DNA from: Clostridium tagluense
GTDB lineage: Bacteria; Bacillota; Clostridia; Clostridiales; Clostridiaceae
Length of the DNA stretch: 64,000 nucleotides
Assembly (NCBI RefSeq): GCF_003865095.1
Contig: NZ_BHYK01000011.1
Location: 62,001-126,000 of the forward strand
Reading direction: 5' to 3'
The stretch's first letter is position 1; the number at the start of each line of letters is the position of its first letter. Below are positions 43,793-53,431 of this stretch, piece after piece. Both the position numbers and the translations under genes were made by a program. The notes below the pieces were generated by a model. That model was not told the origin of the DNA. It saw only the letters and a list, made by a program, of their open reading frames with translations, and made no database searches.

Positions 43793-43951
43793 ATGTCAAG
43801 TAATAATATTGAAATGATGAAAAAAATTATTGAGGAAAAGAAAAAGAAAAGTTCTGAGCAAGGTGGAATTTCAAGACCAGATAAGGTAATTGGAAAACAA
43901 AAAAAAGCAGCAAGAAGTACTAAAAAAACTGGCGGTTTATTTGATAGATAG
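43793..43951 (+). CDS. Small basic protein (52 aa)
   Basis: Begins MSSNNIEMMKKIIEEKKKKS, ends KKAARSTKKTGGLFDR. Highly basic, helical N-terminus and flexible Gly-rich end; possibly nucleic-acid or ribosome associated (inference from charge only). AAAGGAGG lies 8 bases before ATG 43793; the longer frame from 43769 lies upstream of that RBS. Function unknown. Confidence 0.72.
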   Translation: MSSNNIEMMKKIIEEKKKKSSEQGGISRPDKVIGKQKKAARSTKKTGGLFDR

Positions 43952-44011
43952 AAATATATTAGTAATAGTTAAAATAGATAAGTCTCTCATTTAGAGGTGC
44001 TTTTTTCTAAA

Positions 44012-44046
44012 AGTAATAAGTGCTAGAGTCTCTAGCACTTATTACT
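44012..44046. terminator. Bidirectional terminator hairpin
   Basis: AGTAATAAGTGCTAGA and its complement with a 3-base loop, between the convergent genes at 43951 and 44081. A weaker hairpin with a T-run (43982-44008) precedes it on the plus strand. Confidence 0.75.
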
Positions 44047-44080
44047 ACTTTAACGATATTTTAGCTTCGAAGAAAATAAT

Positions 44081-44560
44081 TTAATCTAATCCAGTAATAG
44101 TACAATCTTTTTCTAAAACATCTCTGGCTTCTAAATAGTTACATAATTTAATAAATTCTTCTATTTTGTTAATGTTGCATAAATTTCTCAGATCAATAAC
44201 AATACCAGTACTTTTATGCTTAATAAATTCCATGTTGTATATTTCGGTTTCTATAAAACCTTTTTTCCAATGATAGACACAGGCACAATAATCATCCCAG
44301 TTTTTTTCAAAATACTTTACTTTTGCATAACAAAGTCTATAAATTTGGAATATTATGCCTAAAGTTGAGGCTTTTTTAGTGAATTTATAGCTGAAATATT
44401 CCTGAGTAGGGTACTTATCTTTGACTCTTTGCCAATACAAGTTTTCATTACATATAAGGCAATATTTATCTATTACTTTGCTCTTTTCTTCTCCTAATTC
44501 ACTCTTTAAACATTTATCTCTAGTTTCTTGAGTGCTTGTTTTTAGAATTTCGTAATCCAA
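44081..44560 (-). CDS. Hypothetical protein (159 aa)
   Basis: Soluble, rich in Tyr, Lys and Cys (YCLICNEN, DYCACVYHW), with a possible metal site from the paired Cys. C-terminal part GIVIDLRNLCNINKIEEFI looks alpha/beta. Family not recognised. Start taken as TTG 44560 with AAAGGAG 8 bases upstream; the GTG nine bases earlier overlaps that RBS. Single minus-strand gene with terminator at 44012-44046. Confidence 0.65.
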   Translation of the reverse strand: MDYEILKTSTQETRDKCLKSELGEEKSKVIDKYCLICNENLYWQRVKDKYPTQEYFSYKFTKKASTLGIIFQIYRLCYAKVKYFEKNWDDYCACVYHWKKGFIETEIYNMEFIKHKSTGIVIDLRNLCNINKIEEFIKLCNYLEARDVLEKDCTITGLD

Positions 44561-44813
44561 ATAAATCACTCCTTTATAACTCTATTAGTTACTAAAACCT
44601 ACCATATAAATTAACAATGTTAGTAGTTACAAATACAGGATATACCTTGTTAAACAGATAGTCCAATATTTATATACAATAGATATTGATGTAACTATTA
44701 TAATTTTTATAAAATTGTCACTTTATTGTTAAAATATTTTAAATTATGAAACATTACGCATTATACTATCGTCTAATAGATAAAGAATATTTATAAAATT
44801 GGAGGTAAAATTT

Positions 44814-45887
44814 ATGAAGAGTAAAATAATAATTGGGTTAATATTGACTATGTCATTTACTTTTACATCACTGCCTGTTTCTGCATTAAATTCAAATGTA
44901 ATAAGTGATGTTCCTAAACAAGGTATTACAGTTAATAAAATAAACTTTGAAGTAATAAGTGAAAAAGATTCCCCACAGATTCTAATGGAAATGGTTAATA
45001 AAAATAAAGATACAAAAGGCTTTGTTTTTACAGTAGATGATTCAACTGGTTATATTTACATTGCAGTAATGAGCGGTACTAAACCTACGGGTGGATATTC
45101 TATTGAAGTTAAAGGGATTGAAGATAATGAAGGGAAAACTAATGTATTTGTTAAAGAATTAATTCCAACAAAAGAAACCATGGTAACACAAGTTACAACG
45201 CAGCCTTATACAATTGTAAAGGCAATAGGCATAACACCAAATATAACCGTTAGAAACCAAAAAGACGAAGATTTTAATAATCTTATCATGGAAAAAGTAC
45301 AGTCTCCTATAGGGATTGATTCTATGAGAGGAATTCTTAAAAAAATCGAAACTATAGATAAAAATACCTATGTTACTATTTTAGATGAAAAAGGTAGTTA
45401 TCAATATTATTATTCATCAAATCCTAAAATATTTAAGGATCTAAAGGTTTCGGATAGGGTATTTATTAAATATGTTCTAGGTACTCCTTTAAAATATAAA
45501 GATACTATGGCAATGCCTTTAAATCAGATTTATCTAAACAGTCTTCCATCAAATATTCAAAACAAAAATTGGAAGGAATTTAAAAATTTTACTAACGTAG
45601 TAGAAGATAAAGAATGGACAATTAAATTTAATATAAGTATTAAAGATTTGAATTTTACTGGAGATACAGTATATGTTTTAGATAGTTTAGGAAATAAAGT
45701 GGATGTTGAATTAAGTGTAAGTTATGATAAGAAGTATGGGAAAGTTACACCACTTACAAAGTATAAATCTTCGGAAACCTATTATCTATTTGTATCAAAA
45801 AATATTGCAGATGAATGGAAAAATAAATCTACTATTGAAGGATATAGAATGATGTTTACAATAAGGGATATAGTGACAGTAGAATAA
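44814..45887 (+). CDS. Secreted PrcB-like protein with C-terminal Ig-like domain
   Basis: 357 aa. Signal peptide (~1-25, ending PVSA). A PrcB_C-type domain follows (~45-130), with the motif GTKPTGGYSIEVKGIE typical of this protease-complex-related fold. A middle beta domain (~150-235) and an Ig/Big_5-like C-terminus (~245-355, WTIKFNISIKDLNF) complete it. Probably cell-surface or extracellular; function unknown. Start ATG 44814 with GGAGG 8 bases upstream; the 15 bases before it in frame precede the RBS. Confidence 0.78.
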   Translation: MKSKIIIGLILTMSFTFTSLPVSALNSNVISDVPKQGITVNKINFEVISEKDSPQILMEMVNKNKDTKGFVFTVDDSTGYIYIAVMSGTKPTGGYSIEVKGIEDNEGKTNVFVKELIPTKETMVTQVTTQPYTIVKAIGITPNITVRNQKDEDFNNLIMEKVQSPIGIDSMRGILKKIETIDKNTYVTILDEKGSYQYYYSSNPKIFKDLKVSDRVFIKYVLGTPLKYKDTMAMPLNQIYLNSLPSNIQNKNWKEFKNFTNVVEDKEWTIKFNISIKDLNFTGDTVYVLDSLGNKVDVELSVSYDKKYGKVTPLTKYKSSETYYLFVSKNIADEWKNKSTIEGYRMMFTIRDIVTVE

Positions 45888-45959
45888 TATAAAGATAATA
45901 AATTGACTATTTTTAAGAAAAATTATATAATAAGTTAATTATTTATTAAATTTATCTTT

Positions 45960-45990
45960 AAGGACTTTAGACTCAGGTCTAAGGTCCTTC
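45960..45990 (+). terminator. Terminator-like hairpin after the PrcB-like gene
   Basis: AAGGACTTTAGAC and GTCTAAGGTCCTT (G/T pair) with a short loop, followed by a modest T-rich tail. Confidence 0.6.
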
Positions 45991-46073
45991 TTGTTGATAA
46001 AAAAACATTACAATATTATAATAAACTTTAAGCCAAATGTAATTGATTAAATGGGAAAAAGAGGTGTATAATT

Positions 46074-47126
46074 ATGATTTTTTCATCAAAGAATAAAAAA
46101 TTCAAGATTATTGCAATATCTATTGTACTAGCAATAACGCTATCTGCTTGTTCTAAAAAAGTTACAAAGCCAGTAGAACCAATTTCTAGTACTGAGTTTT
46201 TAATGGGAACTGTGTGTACAATTAAAATCTATGATAAATCTTCTACTAAAGTATTAGATAGTGCTTTCAAAAGAATTCGTGAAATTGAAGATAAAATGAG
46301 TATCAATAAAGAGGCTAGTGAGGTTATAGATATAAATAATGCAGCCGGAGAAAAGCCAATTAAAATTTCTGATGGAACCGTTGAGGTTCTTAAAGAAGGT
46401 TTGAAATTTGCAGGATTAACAGGTGGAAAAATGGATATAACTGTAGGCCCCCTTGTAAAATTATGGGGAATAGGTACTGATGCAGCAAGGGTGCCTTCAA
46501 AAGGTGAAATTCAAGAAAAAAAAGCACTGATAAATTATAAAAACTTAATATTAGATGAAAAAAATAAAACAGCATTTCTTAAAAATAAAGGTATGATAAT
46601 AGATTTAGGGGCTATAGCTAAGGGATATACTGCTGATGAAGTATCAAAGGTTTTAAAAGACAATGGCGTAGAACATGCTATTATAAACCTTGGGGGTAAC
46701 GTATTTGCTATGGGTAAAAATATTACTGGAACTCCTTGGAAAATAGGAATTCAAGATCCGTTTACGCAAAGAGGTGATATTATCGGAATGATCCAAGTAG
46801 AAAATAAATCCATTGTTACTTCGGGTATTTATGAAAGATATTTTGAGAAAGATGGTAAGAAATATCACCATATTTTAAGTACTAGCACAGGATACCCTTG
46901 TGATAATTCTATAGCAGGAGTGTCCATAGTAAGTGAAAAATCAATTGATGGAGATGCTCTTTCTACTAGTGTGTTTTCATTGGGACTAGAAGACGGAATG
47001 AAATTCATAAATACCATGCCTGGAGTAGAAGGTATTTTTATAACTAAAGATAAGCAGGTATACACTACCACCGGGTTAAAAGATAAATTCAAAATCACAA
47101 ATGCAGAATTCACATTAAAAAATTAG
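46074..47126 (+). CDS. apbE: FAD:protein FMN transferase (ApbE), lipoprotein
   Basis: 350 aa. Signal peptide with lipobox LSACS (Cys ~24), then the ApbE fold: FLMGTVCTIKIY, GGKMDITVGPLVKLWGIG, IIDLGAIAKGYTAD, NLGGNVFAMG, and the C-terminal GDALSTSVFSLG metal-binding region. Attaches FMN from FAD covalently to a Thr in FMN_bind domain proteins such as the lipoprotein at 672-1019. No Rnf or Nqr genes are adjacent. RBS AGAGGTG 7-8 bases before ATG. Single gene. Confidence 0.93.
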   Translation: MIFSSKNKKFKIIAISIVLAITLSACSKKVTKPVEPISSTEFLMGTVCTIKIYDKSSTKVLDSAFKRIREIEDKMSINKEASEVIDINNAAGEKPIKISDGTVEVLKEGLKFAGLTGGKMDITVGPLVKLWGIGTDAARVPSKGEIQEKKALINYKNLILDEKNKTAFLKNKGMIIDLGAIAKGYTADEVSKVLKDNGVEHAIINLGGNVFAMGKNITGTPWKIGIQDPFTQRGDIIGMIQVENKSIVTSGIYERYFEKDGKKYHHILSTSTGYPCDNSIAGVSIVSEKSIDGDALSTSVFSLGLEDGMKFINTMPGVEGIFITKDKQVYTTTGLKDKFKITNAEFTLKN

Positions 47127-47223
47127 AAAAGAAAAAAACATACTATAAATTCCATTACACTTTTCAAAGACAAACTCTTCTTAAATATGCTATAATATTC
47201 TAATGTATTAGAGGGGTGATTTT

Positions 47224-48096
47224 ATGAGTAGTATTGCAGGAGAAGGTTGTGAAATAAGAGTTCCATTTAATGAAAGAAAACCAATAGCTGAAATAGAACG
47301 TAGTCTTATTACAACCTATAGGAAAAATATTTGGTCAAAATTCACTAAAGCTATAGTGGATTATAAGTTAGTTTGCCAGGGTGATAAAATTGCTGTAGCT
47401 ATCTCTGGCGGTAAGGATAGTCTAATAATGGCTAAATTATTTCAAGAGTTACAACATTACGGCGGTGTTAATTTTGAATTAGAGTTTATTGCAATGGATC
47501 CTGGTTATCATGAAAATATAAAAGAATTATTAATTGACAATTGTAAGCACTTAAATATCCCGGTGAAAATATTTGAATCAAGTGTTTTCCATATAATTGA
47601 TAACATAGCAAAAGATTATCCTTGTTATATGTGCGCTAAAATGCGTCGTGGAGCTTTATATGCAAAGGCAGAAGAGCTAGGTTGCAATAAACTTGCCCTT
47701 GGACACCATTTTAATGATGTTGTTGAAACTACTATGTTAAATATTCTTTATTCAGGAAACTTTAAGACTATGCTTCCAAAATTAAAAGCACAGAATTTTA
47801 AGGGAATGGAATTGATTCGTCCTCTTTATTATATTGAAGAACAATATATTGAAGATTTCACTCAAAACAGTGGTATTTGGCCACTTAATTGTGCCTGCAT
47901 GGTTGCAGCTAAAAAGATAGGAAACAAGCGCCATGAAATTAAAGCTTTAGTTAAAGATTTAAAGAAAAATTTTAGTGATGTTGATAAATCTATTTTTAGA
48001 GCTGCACAAAATGTAAATATGGATTCCATTTTAGGTTGGCAAAAAAGCGGAGAAAATTATTCGTATTTAGATTTTTATGATAAAGATGAAGATTAA
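47224..48096 (+). CDS. TtcA-like tRNA 2-thiolation / PP-loop ATPase
   Basis: 290 aa. The PP-loop AVAISGGKDSLIMAK (~residues 58-72) adenylates the tRNA base. The paired Cys motif CYMCAKMRRGALY (~137-149) and GHHFNDVVETT are those of TtcA proteins, which bind an Fe-S cluster and thiolate C32 of tRNA. A second Cys pair (NCACM, ~222) is typical of the clostridial form. RBS GAGGGGTG 8 bases before ATG. Single gene with strong terminator. Confidence 0.85.
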   Translation: MSSIAGEGCEIRVPFNERKPIAEIERSLITTYRKNIWSKFTKAIVDYKLVCQGDKIAVAISGGKDSLIMAKLFQELQHYGGVNFELEFIAMDPGYHENIKELLIDNCKHLNIPVKIFESSVFHIIDNIAKDYPCYMCAKMRRGALYAKAEELGCNKLALGHHFNDVVETTMLNILYSGNFKTMLPKLKAQNFKGMELIRPLYYIEEQYIEDFTQNSGIWPLNCACMVAAKKIGNKRHEIKALVKDLKKNFSDVDKSIFRAAQNVNMDSILGWQKSGENYSYLDFYDKDED

Positions 48097-48141
48097 TAAA
48101 CAGCAGTGGAACAATTATTAAGTTCTACTGCTGTTTATTAT
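48095..48141 (+). terminator. Terminator after the ttcA-like gene
   Basis: AATAAACAGCAGTGGAAC and GTTCTACTGCTGTTTATT (one mismatch) with a 9-base loop. Confidence 0.85.
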
Positions 48142-48349
48142 TAAATTGAAATATATTTTTGCTTTTAGGTATATCTTAGAAAAATTCAAGAAATGCTTTA
48201 GAAAGAGTTTATACCAGTATTGTATAATATAAATATTAAGGTGGGTTTAGAAATATAAAAATTAAAGCGTATTATCTGTACTAAATAAATACAAGATAGA
48301 TAACAAGTAATAGATTTTATCTATATTCAAAAGCATATAAGGAGGACTA

Positions 48350-49507
48350 ATGATGAAAAAGAAAACAGTAATTTATGCATTAATTGTAGTAGGTATTTTA
48401 AGTGGTGTTTTTCTAATAAGTGAAAAAAAGAAGGCTAGTAAAATTGTAACTGTAAAAACTTCAATAGCTGCGGTAGGTGAACTTAAATCCTATATATCTA
48501 CCACCGCAAAAGTGAATTCAAAGAGTAGTAAAGAATATTTTGGTCTTCAATCTAAAATTAAAAAAGTTAATGTATCAGTAGGAGACAAGGTTAAAATAGG
48601 TGATATCCTAGTAACTTATGATACTATAGATTTAGCTTCCACAGTTAGTCAAGCTCAAATTCAATATGATAATGCATTACTTGCTAAAGAGGATTTGTAT
48701 AATCAAAATGATAATATTAAAAATAAAATTGCAGATTTGGCTAAAGAAATTGCAACATTAGAAAAAAGCACAAATCCAACGGATAAAGTAAAATTGGAAA
48801 GTTTAAAACAACAAAAGAGTGCCTTATCGCCATTTTCCTCGGAGAAGTTAAAGCAAACAGATAATTCTGTAAAGCTAGCAGAATTATCCTTGAATTCGGC
48901 TAAGCAGAAGCTAGTAGAAAATAAAAGCACAATTATATCTACGAATGCCGGAGTTGTAACAACCCTTACGGCTATAGAAGGTGCCATAGGGAATGGTATG
49001 GAGGCCGTGGTAGTAGTTCAAGATATAGAGAACTTAAAAGCAACCGCCTCACTTGGAAAATATGATGCAAGTAAAGTTAAAATTGGTCAAGAAGTAATAA
49101 TTAAAAATGGAGAAAAAACCTATAAAGGTAGTGTTTCATTTATAGACCCCGCAGCGACTAAAACAGTGGGGGTAACCGGAAGTGAAACAACCTTAGCAGT
49201 AGAAATATCTATTCTAGATAAAGCTCCAGATTTAAAGATAGATTTTGATGTAGACATAGACATATTAGTAGGTAAAGCTGCAAACGCTGTTAAAATACCT
49301 TCAGAAGCATTAAAGGTAGAAAAAGGTGGCAAAAGTTTAGTATACGTTGTTGAAAAAAATATAGTGCATGAAAGACAGGTAACTATTGGATTCCAGTCAG
49401 ATACTGAAGTTCAAATAAATAAAGGGGTAAAAAAAGATGAAAAAGTTATATTGAACCCTTCAACTTCAATTTTGGAAGGCATAATTGTAAAAGAGGCAAA
49501 AAATTAA
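48350..49507 (+). CDS. Efflux adaptor subunit, MacA/HlyD family
   Basis: 385 aa. An N-terminal membrane helix (~5-24), biotinyl-lipoyl halves around a coiled coil (~95-165, EIATLEKSTNPTDKVKLESL), a beta-barrel domain and a C-terminal membrane-proximal domain (VYVVEKNIVHERQVTIG). It links the ABC transporter across the cell envelope. First gene of a three-gene operon with the ATPase and the FtsX-like permease. Two adjacent ATGs (48350, 48353); GGAGG lies 4 and 7 bases upstream, so 48353 may be the real start. Substrate unknown. Confidence 0.87.
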   Translation: MMKKKTVIYALIVVGILSGVFLISEKKKASKIVTVKTSIAAVGELKSYISTTAKVNSKSSKEYFGLQSKIKKVNVSVGDKVKIGDILVTYDTIDLASTVSQAQIQYDNALLAKEDLYNQNDNIKNKIADLAKEIATLEKSTNPTDKVKLESLKQQKSALSPFSSEKLKQTDNSVKLAELSLNSAKQKLVENKSTIISTNAGVVTTLTAIEGAIGNGMEAVVVVQDIENLKATASLGKYDASKVKIGQEVIIKNGEKTYKGSVSFIDPAATKTVGVTGSETTLAVEISILDKAPDLKIDFDVDIDILVGKAANAVKIPSEALKVEKGGKSLVYVVEKNIVHERQVTIGFQSDTEVQINKGVKKDEKVILNPSTSILEGIIVKEAKN

Positions 49508-49555
49508 AGTAAGAGATAATTGTTTTGTACCAAGGGAATACAAGGAGGAATATAA

Positions 49556-50248
49556 ATGTTAGAGGTAAAAAACCTTATAAAAATATACAAAACTGGAGAT
49601 CTTGAATTCACAGCCCTTAAAAATATTAATCTTAAAATTGAAAAGGGAGAGTTTACATCAATAATGGGGGCTTCTGGCTCTGGGAAATCTACTTTGATGA
49701 ATATACTTGGCTGTCTCGATAAAATGAATAGTGGTAAGTATATTTTAAATGGACGTGATATTTCAATTCTCAGCGGTGATGAACTTGCCTATATAAGAAA
49801 TAAAGAAATAGGATTTGTATTCCAGTCATTTAATCTTATTCCAAGAATTAGCTTGCTTGACAATGTTCAGCTTCCTATGATGTACGCGGGTATACCTGCG
49901 AGGGAGCGCAGGGAAAAAGCTCTTTATGCACTTGATAAAGTAGGGCTATCAGATAGAGTACGTCATTTGCCAAATGAAATATCAGGAGGACAAAAGCAAA
50001 GAGCCGCTATCGCAAGGGCCATAGTTAATTCTCCAGCGGTGATCATGGCCGATGAGCCCACTGGGAACCTTGATTCTAAATCTTCAGAAGATATAATGAA
50101 GATATTTGAAGATTTAAATAATGAAGGAGCTACAATCCTTATGGTAACCCATGAAACTGATATTGCAGAGCATACAAATAGAATAATAAGGTTTAGAGAC
50201 GGTGAAATTGTATCCGATTCTATTGTTAAGCATAGAATCCTTTTATAG
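49556..50248 (+). CDS. ABC transporter ATPase, MacB/LolD type
   Basis: 230 aa. Walker A GASGSGKST (~residues 39-47), Q-loop FVFQSFNL, signature ISGGQKQRAAIARA (~141-154), Walker B VIMADEPTGNLDS and switch His in VTHE. The EPTGNLDS form is typical of the LolD/MacB/FtsE class, which drives mechanotransmission-type exporters. Encoded between adaptor and permease (48- and 13-base gaps). RBS AGGAGGA 8 bases before ATG. Confidence 0.93.
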   Translation: MLEVKNLIKIYKTGDLEFTALKNINLKIEKGEFTSIMGASGSGKSTLMNILGCLDKMNSGKYILNGRDISILSGDELAYIRNKEIGFVFQSFNLIPRISLLDNVQLPMMYAGIPARERREKALYALDKVGLSDRVRHLPNEISGGQKQRAAIARAIVNSPAVIMADEPTGNLDSKSSEDIMKIFEDLNNEGATILMVTHETDIAEHTNRIIRFRDGEIVSDSIVKHRILL

Positions 50249-50261
50249 AGGGAGTGAAAGT

Positions 50262-51473
50262 ATGAATATATTTGAAAGTGTAAAAACAGCATTAGAAAGT
50301 ATAAAGGCTAATAAAATGCGATCTTTCCTTACCATGCTTGGAATAATAATTGGTATAAGTTCAGTTATAACAATTGTATCTCTTGGTCAAGGAGGTCAAA
50401 AAGCTATCACAGGTGAATTTGAAAAATTGGGGGCCTCTTCACTTACAGTTAAAGTAAGTGGAGAAAATCCCCAATCAACAGATTATATAACCTTAGAGGA
50501 TGTTAAACAGATAAAACAAAAAATTGAAAGTATTAAATATGCAAGTCCTGCCTTTCAACTTCAAGGTACTGTTTTTTCTGATAAGAAAAGTAAAAACTCG
50601 TTTATGAGGGGAGGCTCTCCAGATCTTGCATATATAAATAACACAGAAATTATTTTTGGAAGATATTTTAATGAAAAGGAATATGAGCAAGCAGCCACAG
50701 TAGGCATAATTGACGAAGCTGATGCAATTACATTGTTTGGTTATTCTGATGTAGTAGGTCAAAGTATAAAAATAGGTCAAAATGCATTAATGAAAAAGAT
50801 GACTATTATAGGTGTTGAAAAAGGAATATCCTCTCCTTTTGGAAAAGGCGGAAATTCTGGTAAACCCATTATAATAACGGCACCAGTAACCTTCTTAAGT
50901 ACCCTACAGTCCAAGGAATTTAAAATAAGTTCAATAACAGTAGTTGCAGATTCACAAGATAATAGTGAATCCGTAGGAAATGGAACAATAAAAATGTTAG
51001 AATCAAGACACAATAACCGTGGCAAGGAAATATATTCAGCAGACAATGCACTCGCAGTTCTTGAGCAAATTAACAGTGTCCTTGGAATATTCACAGCTTT
51101 TATAAGCGCAGTTGCAGCTATATCTCTACTGGTTGGTGGTATTGGTGTAATGAACATAATGCTTGTGTCAGTGACCGAGCGAACAAGGGAGATAGGCATA
51201 AGAAAAGCAGTAGGAGCAACAACTAAAATAATACTAATGCAGTTTTTAATAGAGTCAGTTATTCTATCCCTAATAGGAGGTATAATGGGAATGATTTTGG
51301 GCATTGTTGGAGCTGAGATAATAGGAAGTTTTGCAGGAATAACGCCAGTGATATCTTTGGCATCCATAGTTGGTTCTATTTTATTCTCTTCAGCAGTAGG
51401 TGTTTTTTTTGGTATCTACCCAGCTAAAAAAGCAGCAGAATTAGATCCAATTGATGCCCTCAGATATGAGTAA
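50262..51473 (+). CDS. MacB/FtsX-type ABC transporter permease
   Basis: 403 aa. TM1 (~residues 18-42) is followed by a ~220-residue extracytoplasmic MacB-PCD domain and three C-terminal TMs (~285-395). The motif MNIMLVSVTERTREIGIRKAVGA marks the family just after TM2. With the adaptor and ATPase it forms a MacAB-like exporter or sensor of peptides or antibiotics. Start ATG 50262 (MNIFESVKTALESIKANK) with AGGGAG 7 bases upstream; the frame beginning at 50202 overlaps the ATPase gene and is less likely. Confidence 0.92.
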   Translation: MNIFESVKTALESIKANKMRSFLTMLGIIIGISSVITIVSLGQGGQKAITGEFEKLGASSLTVKVSGENPQSTDYITLEDVKQIKQKIESIKYASPAFQLQGTVFSDKKSKNSFMRGGSPDLAYINNTEIIFGRYFNEKEYEQAATVGIIDEADAITLFGYSDVVGQSIKIGQNALMKKMTIIGVEKGISSPFGKGGNSGKPIIITAPVTFLSTLQSKEFKISSITVVADSQDNSESVGNGTIKMLESRHNNRGKEIYSADNALAVLEQINSVLGIFTAFISAVAAISLLVGGIGVMNIMLVSVTERTREIGIRKAVGATTKIILMQFLIESVILSLIGGIMGMILGIVGAEIIGSFAGITPVISLASIVGSILFSSAVGVFFGIYPAKKAAELDPIDALRYE

Positions 51474-51478
51474 AATTA

Positions 51479-51506
51479 AAATAGTGCCTGTGAGGGCACT
51501 ATTTTT
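51479..51506. terminator. Bidirectional terminator after the MacAB-type operon
   Basis: AAATAGTGCC and GGCACTATTTTT, 6-base loop; overlaps the last bases of the convergent small gene. Confidence 0.85.
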
Positions 51507-51771
51507 CATTCGCTTTTAATTCTTCTATCAGAAATTTATCAAAATAAATTTCTTCTATGAAATTATTTTCATCAAAACTAGTTTTATGTCTTTTATTATA
51601 TTCATTAATATTTGATTTTAGCCAGTAAGGTGTTGATATATCAAATTTGTAACATAACTCTGTTATGCACGCTTTTAAATTTTCTTGATAACTGTCTTGG
51701 ATTTCCGATACTGACACTTCATCTTCAATAATTCTATTATCATAAATTAATTTCCCCCAAATTTTTAACAT
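51499..51771 (-). CDS. Hypothetical protein (90 aa)
   Basis: Soluble, acidic, beginning MLKIWGKLIYDNRIIEDEV; helical middle with two Cys (LKACITELCYKF) and PYWLKSNINEYNKRHKTSF. Recurrent in clostridia as I recall, but unnamed and of unknown function. AGGAGG lies 6 bases before ATG 51771. The gap 51772-51964 holds only a weak GGTTGA/TCAACC hairpin near 51874-51906. Confidence 0.72.
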   Translation of the reverse strand: MLKIWGKLIYDNRIIEDEVSVSEIQDSYQENLKACITELCYKFDISTPYWLKSNINEYNKRHKTSFDENNFIEEIYFDKFLIEELKANEK

Positions 51772-51964
51772 CTTTGCCTCCTATTTTTGAAAATATAATT
51801 TTATTGTTAAATATTTTTTATTAGTCATAAGTCTATCATAAATAATAATTAAAGTCATGAAATATATTTCAAAGGTTGATTTATTATATATTGCATGTTT
51901 TCAACCATTTTTGGAAACAATACAAATTGATTATTTTATAAATATACAGGAGGAATAAAAACAC

Positions 51965-53335
51965 ATGGTAAATTTAAGTACAATCCATTATGCATATATA
52001 ATCATCATTGTAATAATTATTGTGATAATTACACTTAAAAAGGATGTTATACTTCCATGTGTTTTAGGCATTGGGATAATAGGGTATATTTTTACAGGTG
52101 ATGTTTTAGAAGCTGTGCAGATTATATATAAGGCGATAGTTGTATCTGGAAAAGAATTTATTGAAGTAGTTGTCCTTATTGCATTAGTTAATGCAATGTC
52201 TAGTGCCTTAACTGACATTGGTTCAGATGAGATAATTATAAAACCTTTGAAGAAATTAATGGTAAATAAAACTATGTCTTTTTTTGTTCTAGGTATAACT
52301 ATGACTATGGTTTCATTGTTTATTTGGCCAACACCTGCCGTGGTTTTTATAGGTGCTTTAATGGTACCTGTAGCAGTAAAATCTGGAGTACCTCCTGTAT
52401 GGGCTGCAGTAGTTTTATGTATATTTGGCAATGGAGTTGCCTTATCTAGCGATTTCATTCTTCAAGTAGCACCATCCATAACGGCCAAGACTGCGAATTT
52501 GGCAAGTCCATTAGGAATTATTAAAGATTGTATTCCCTTTTGGGGGGTAATGAGTATAGTTACTATAACTACAGCATTTATACTTATGAGAAAAGATAAA
52601 AGTACAGAAATTGTGGTTAATGATAAAATAACTGAAACTAAAGAATTAGTGCAAAAACAGTCCATTGGACCAAAAGTCATAGCAATAGCTACTCCTTTAG
52701 CATTTATAATAGATATAATATTTATAACCAGATTAGGGTTAATAGGCCCAGAATCTACAGCTTTAATAGGTGGAACAGCCGCAATAATAATGATAATTTC
52801 ATCTATAGTTCATACTGATATTAAAACATCCTTAGGCGAGGTTACTAAATACGTTAAAAGTGGTTTTACTTTTGGCATAAGTATATTTGCACCAATTATT
52901 ATTATCGGTGCTTTCTTTTTTCTAGGAAGTGAAAATACAGCAACTGCTATTTTGGGTAATGGTGCTAGTGGTATTTTAACTGATATAGGAATATATGCAG
53001 CCAGTAAGGTGCCCCTATCCAAATATTCTGTGATAGGTATACAAACAGCAGTAAGCACACTTCTTGGGCTTAGTGGTTCAGGTTTTGCGGGCCTTCCTCT
53101 TGTTGGAACTTTAGCTAACACCTTTTCAACCGCCATTGTTATAGACAAAGAAAAGGTGGCGGCCTTTGGTCAAATCATCACTATTTGGATAGGCGGTGGA
53201 ACTATAATTCCTTGGAGCGTGGTTGCCGCAGCAGGAATATGTAAGGTTGAAGCCTATGAAGTAGCTAGGAAAAATTTTATACCTGTTACTTTTGGAATAG
53301 TAGCAACAGTTATAATGGCTATAATAATATTATAG
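51965..53335 (+). CDS. Putative ion/organic-acid permease (IT superfamily-like)
   Basis: 456 aa, about twelve membrane segments, with a charged central loop (~residues 205-235). Two half-repeat re-entrant-type stretches rich in Gly/Ser/Pro occur (FIWPTPAVVFIGALMVP and LGLSGSGFAGLPLVG), as in anion/Na+ symporters of the CitMHS/GntP/DcuC kind. Substrate unknown, probably a carboxylate. AGGAGG lies 12 bases before ATG. Single-gene unit. Confidence 0.7.
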   Translation: MVNLSTIHYAYIIIIVIIIVIITLKKDVILPCVLGIGIIGYIFTGDVLEAVQIIYKAIVVSGKEFIEVVVLIALVNAMSSALTDIGSDEIIIKPLKKLMVNKTMSFFVLGITMTMVSLFIWPTPAVVFIGALMVPVAVKSGVPPVWAAVVLCIFGNGVALSSDFILQVAPSITAKTANLASPLGIIKDCIPFWGVMSIVTITTAFILMRKDKSTEIVVNDKITETKELVQKQSIGPKVIAIATPLAFIIDIIFITRLGLIGPESTALIGGTAAIIMIISSIVHTDIKTSLGEVTKYVKSGFTFGISIFAPIIIIGAFFFLGSENTATAILGNGASGILTDIGIYAASKVPLSKYSVIGIQTAVSTLLGLSGSGFAGLPLVGTLANTFSTAIVIDKEKVAAFGQIITIWIGGGTIIPWSVVAAAGICKVEAYEVARKNFIPVTFGIVATVIMAIIIL

Positions 53336-53431
53336 TTGTTTTTTAGGGTGTCTTAATAATTAATTGAAATCAATGCTATAATTAATGGTAGCATAAAACA
53401 CACACTAATATATTTTAAGGAGATTAAACAA

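Noticed and set aside
50777-51367. 196-aa minus-strand ORF inside the FtsX-like permease gene
   Set aside because: Antisense shadow of a clearly conserved gene; no RBS.
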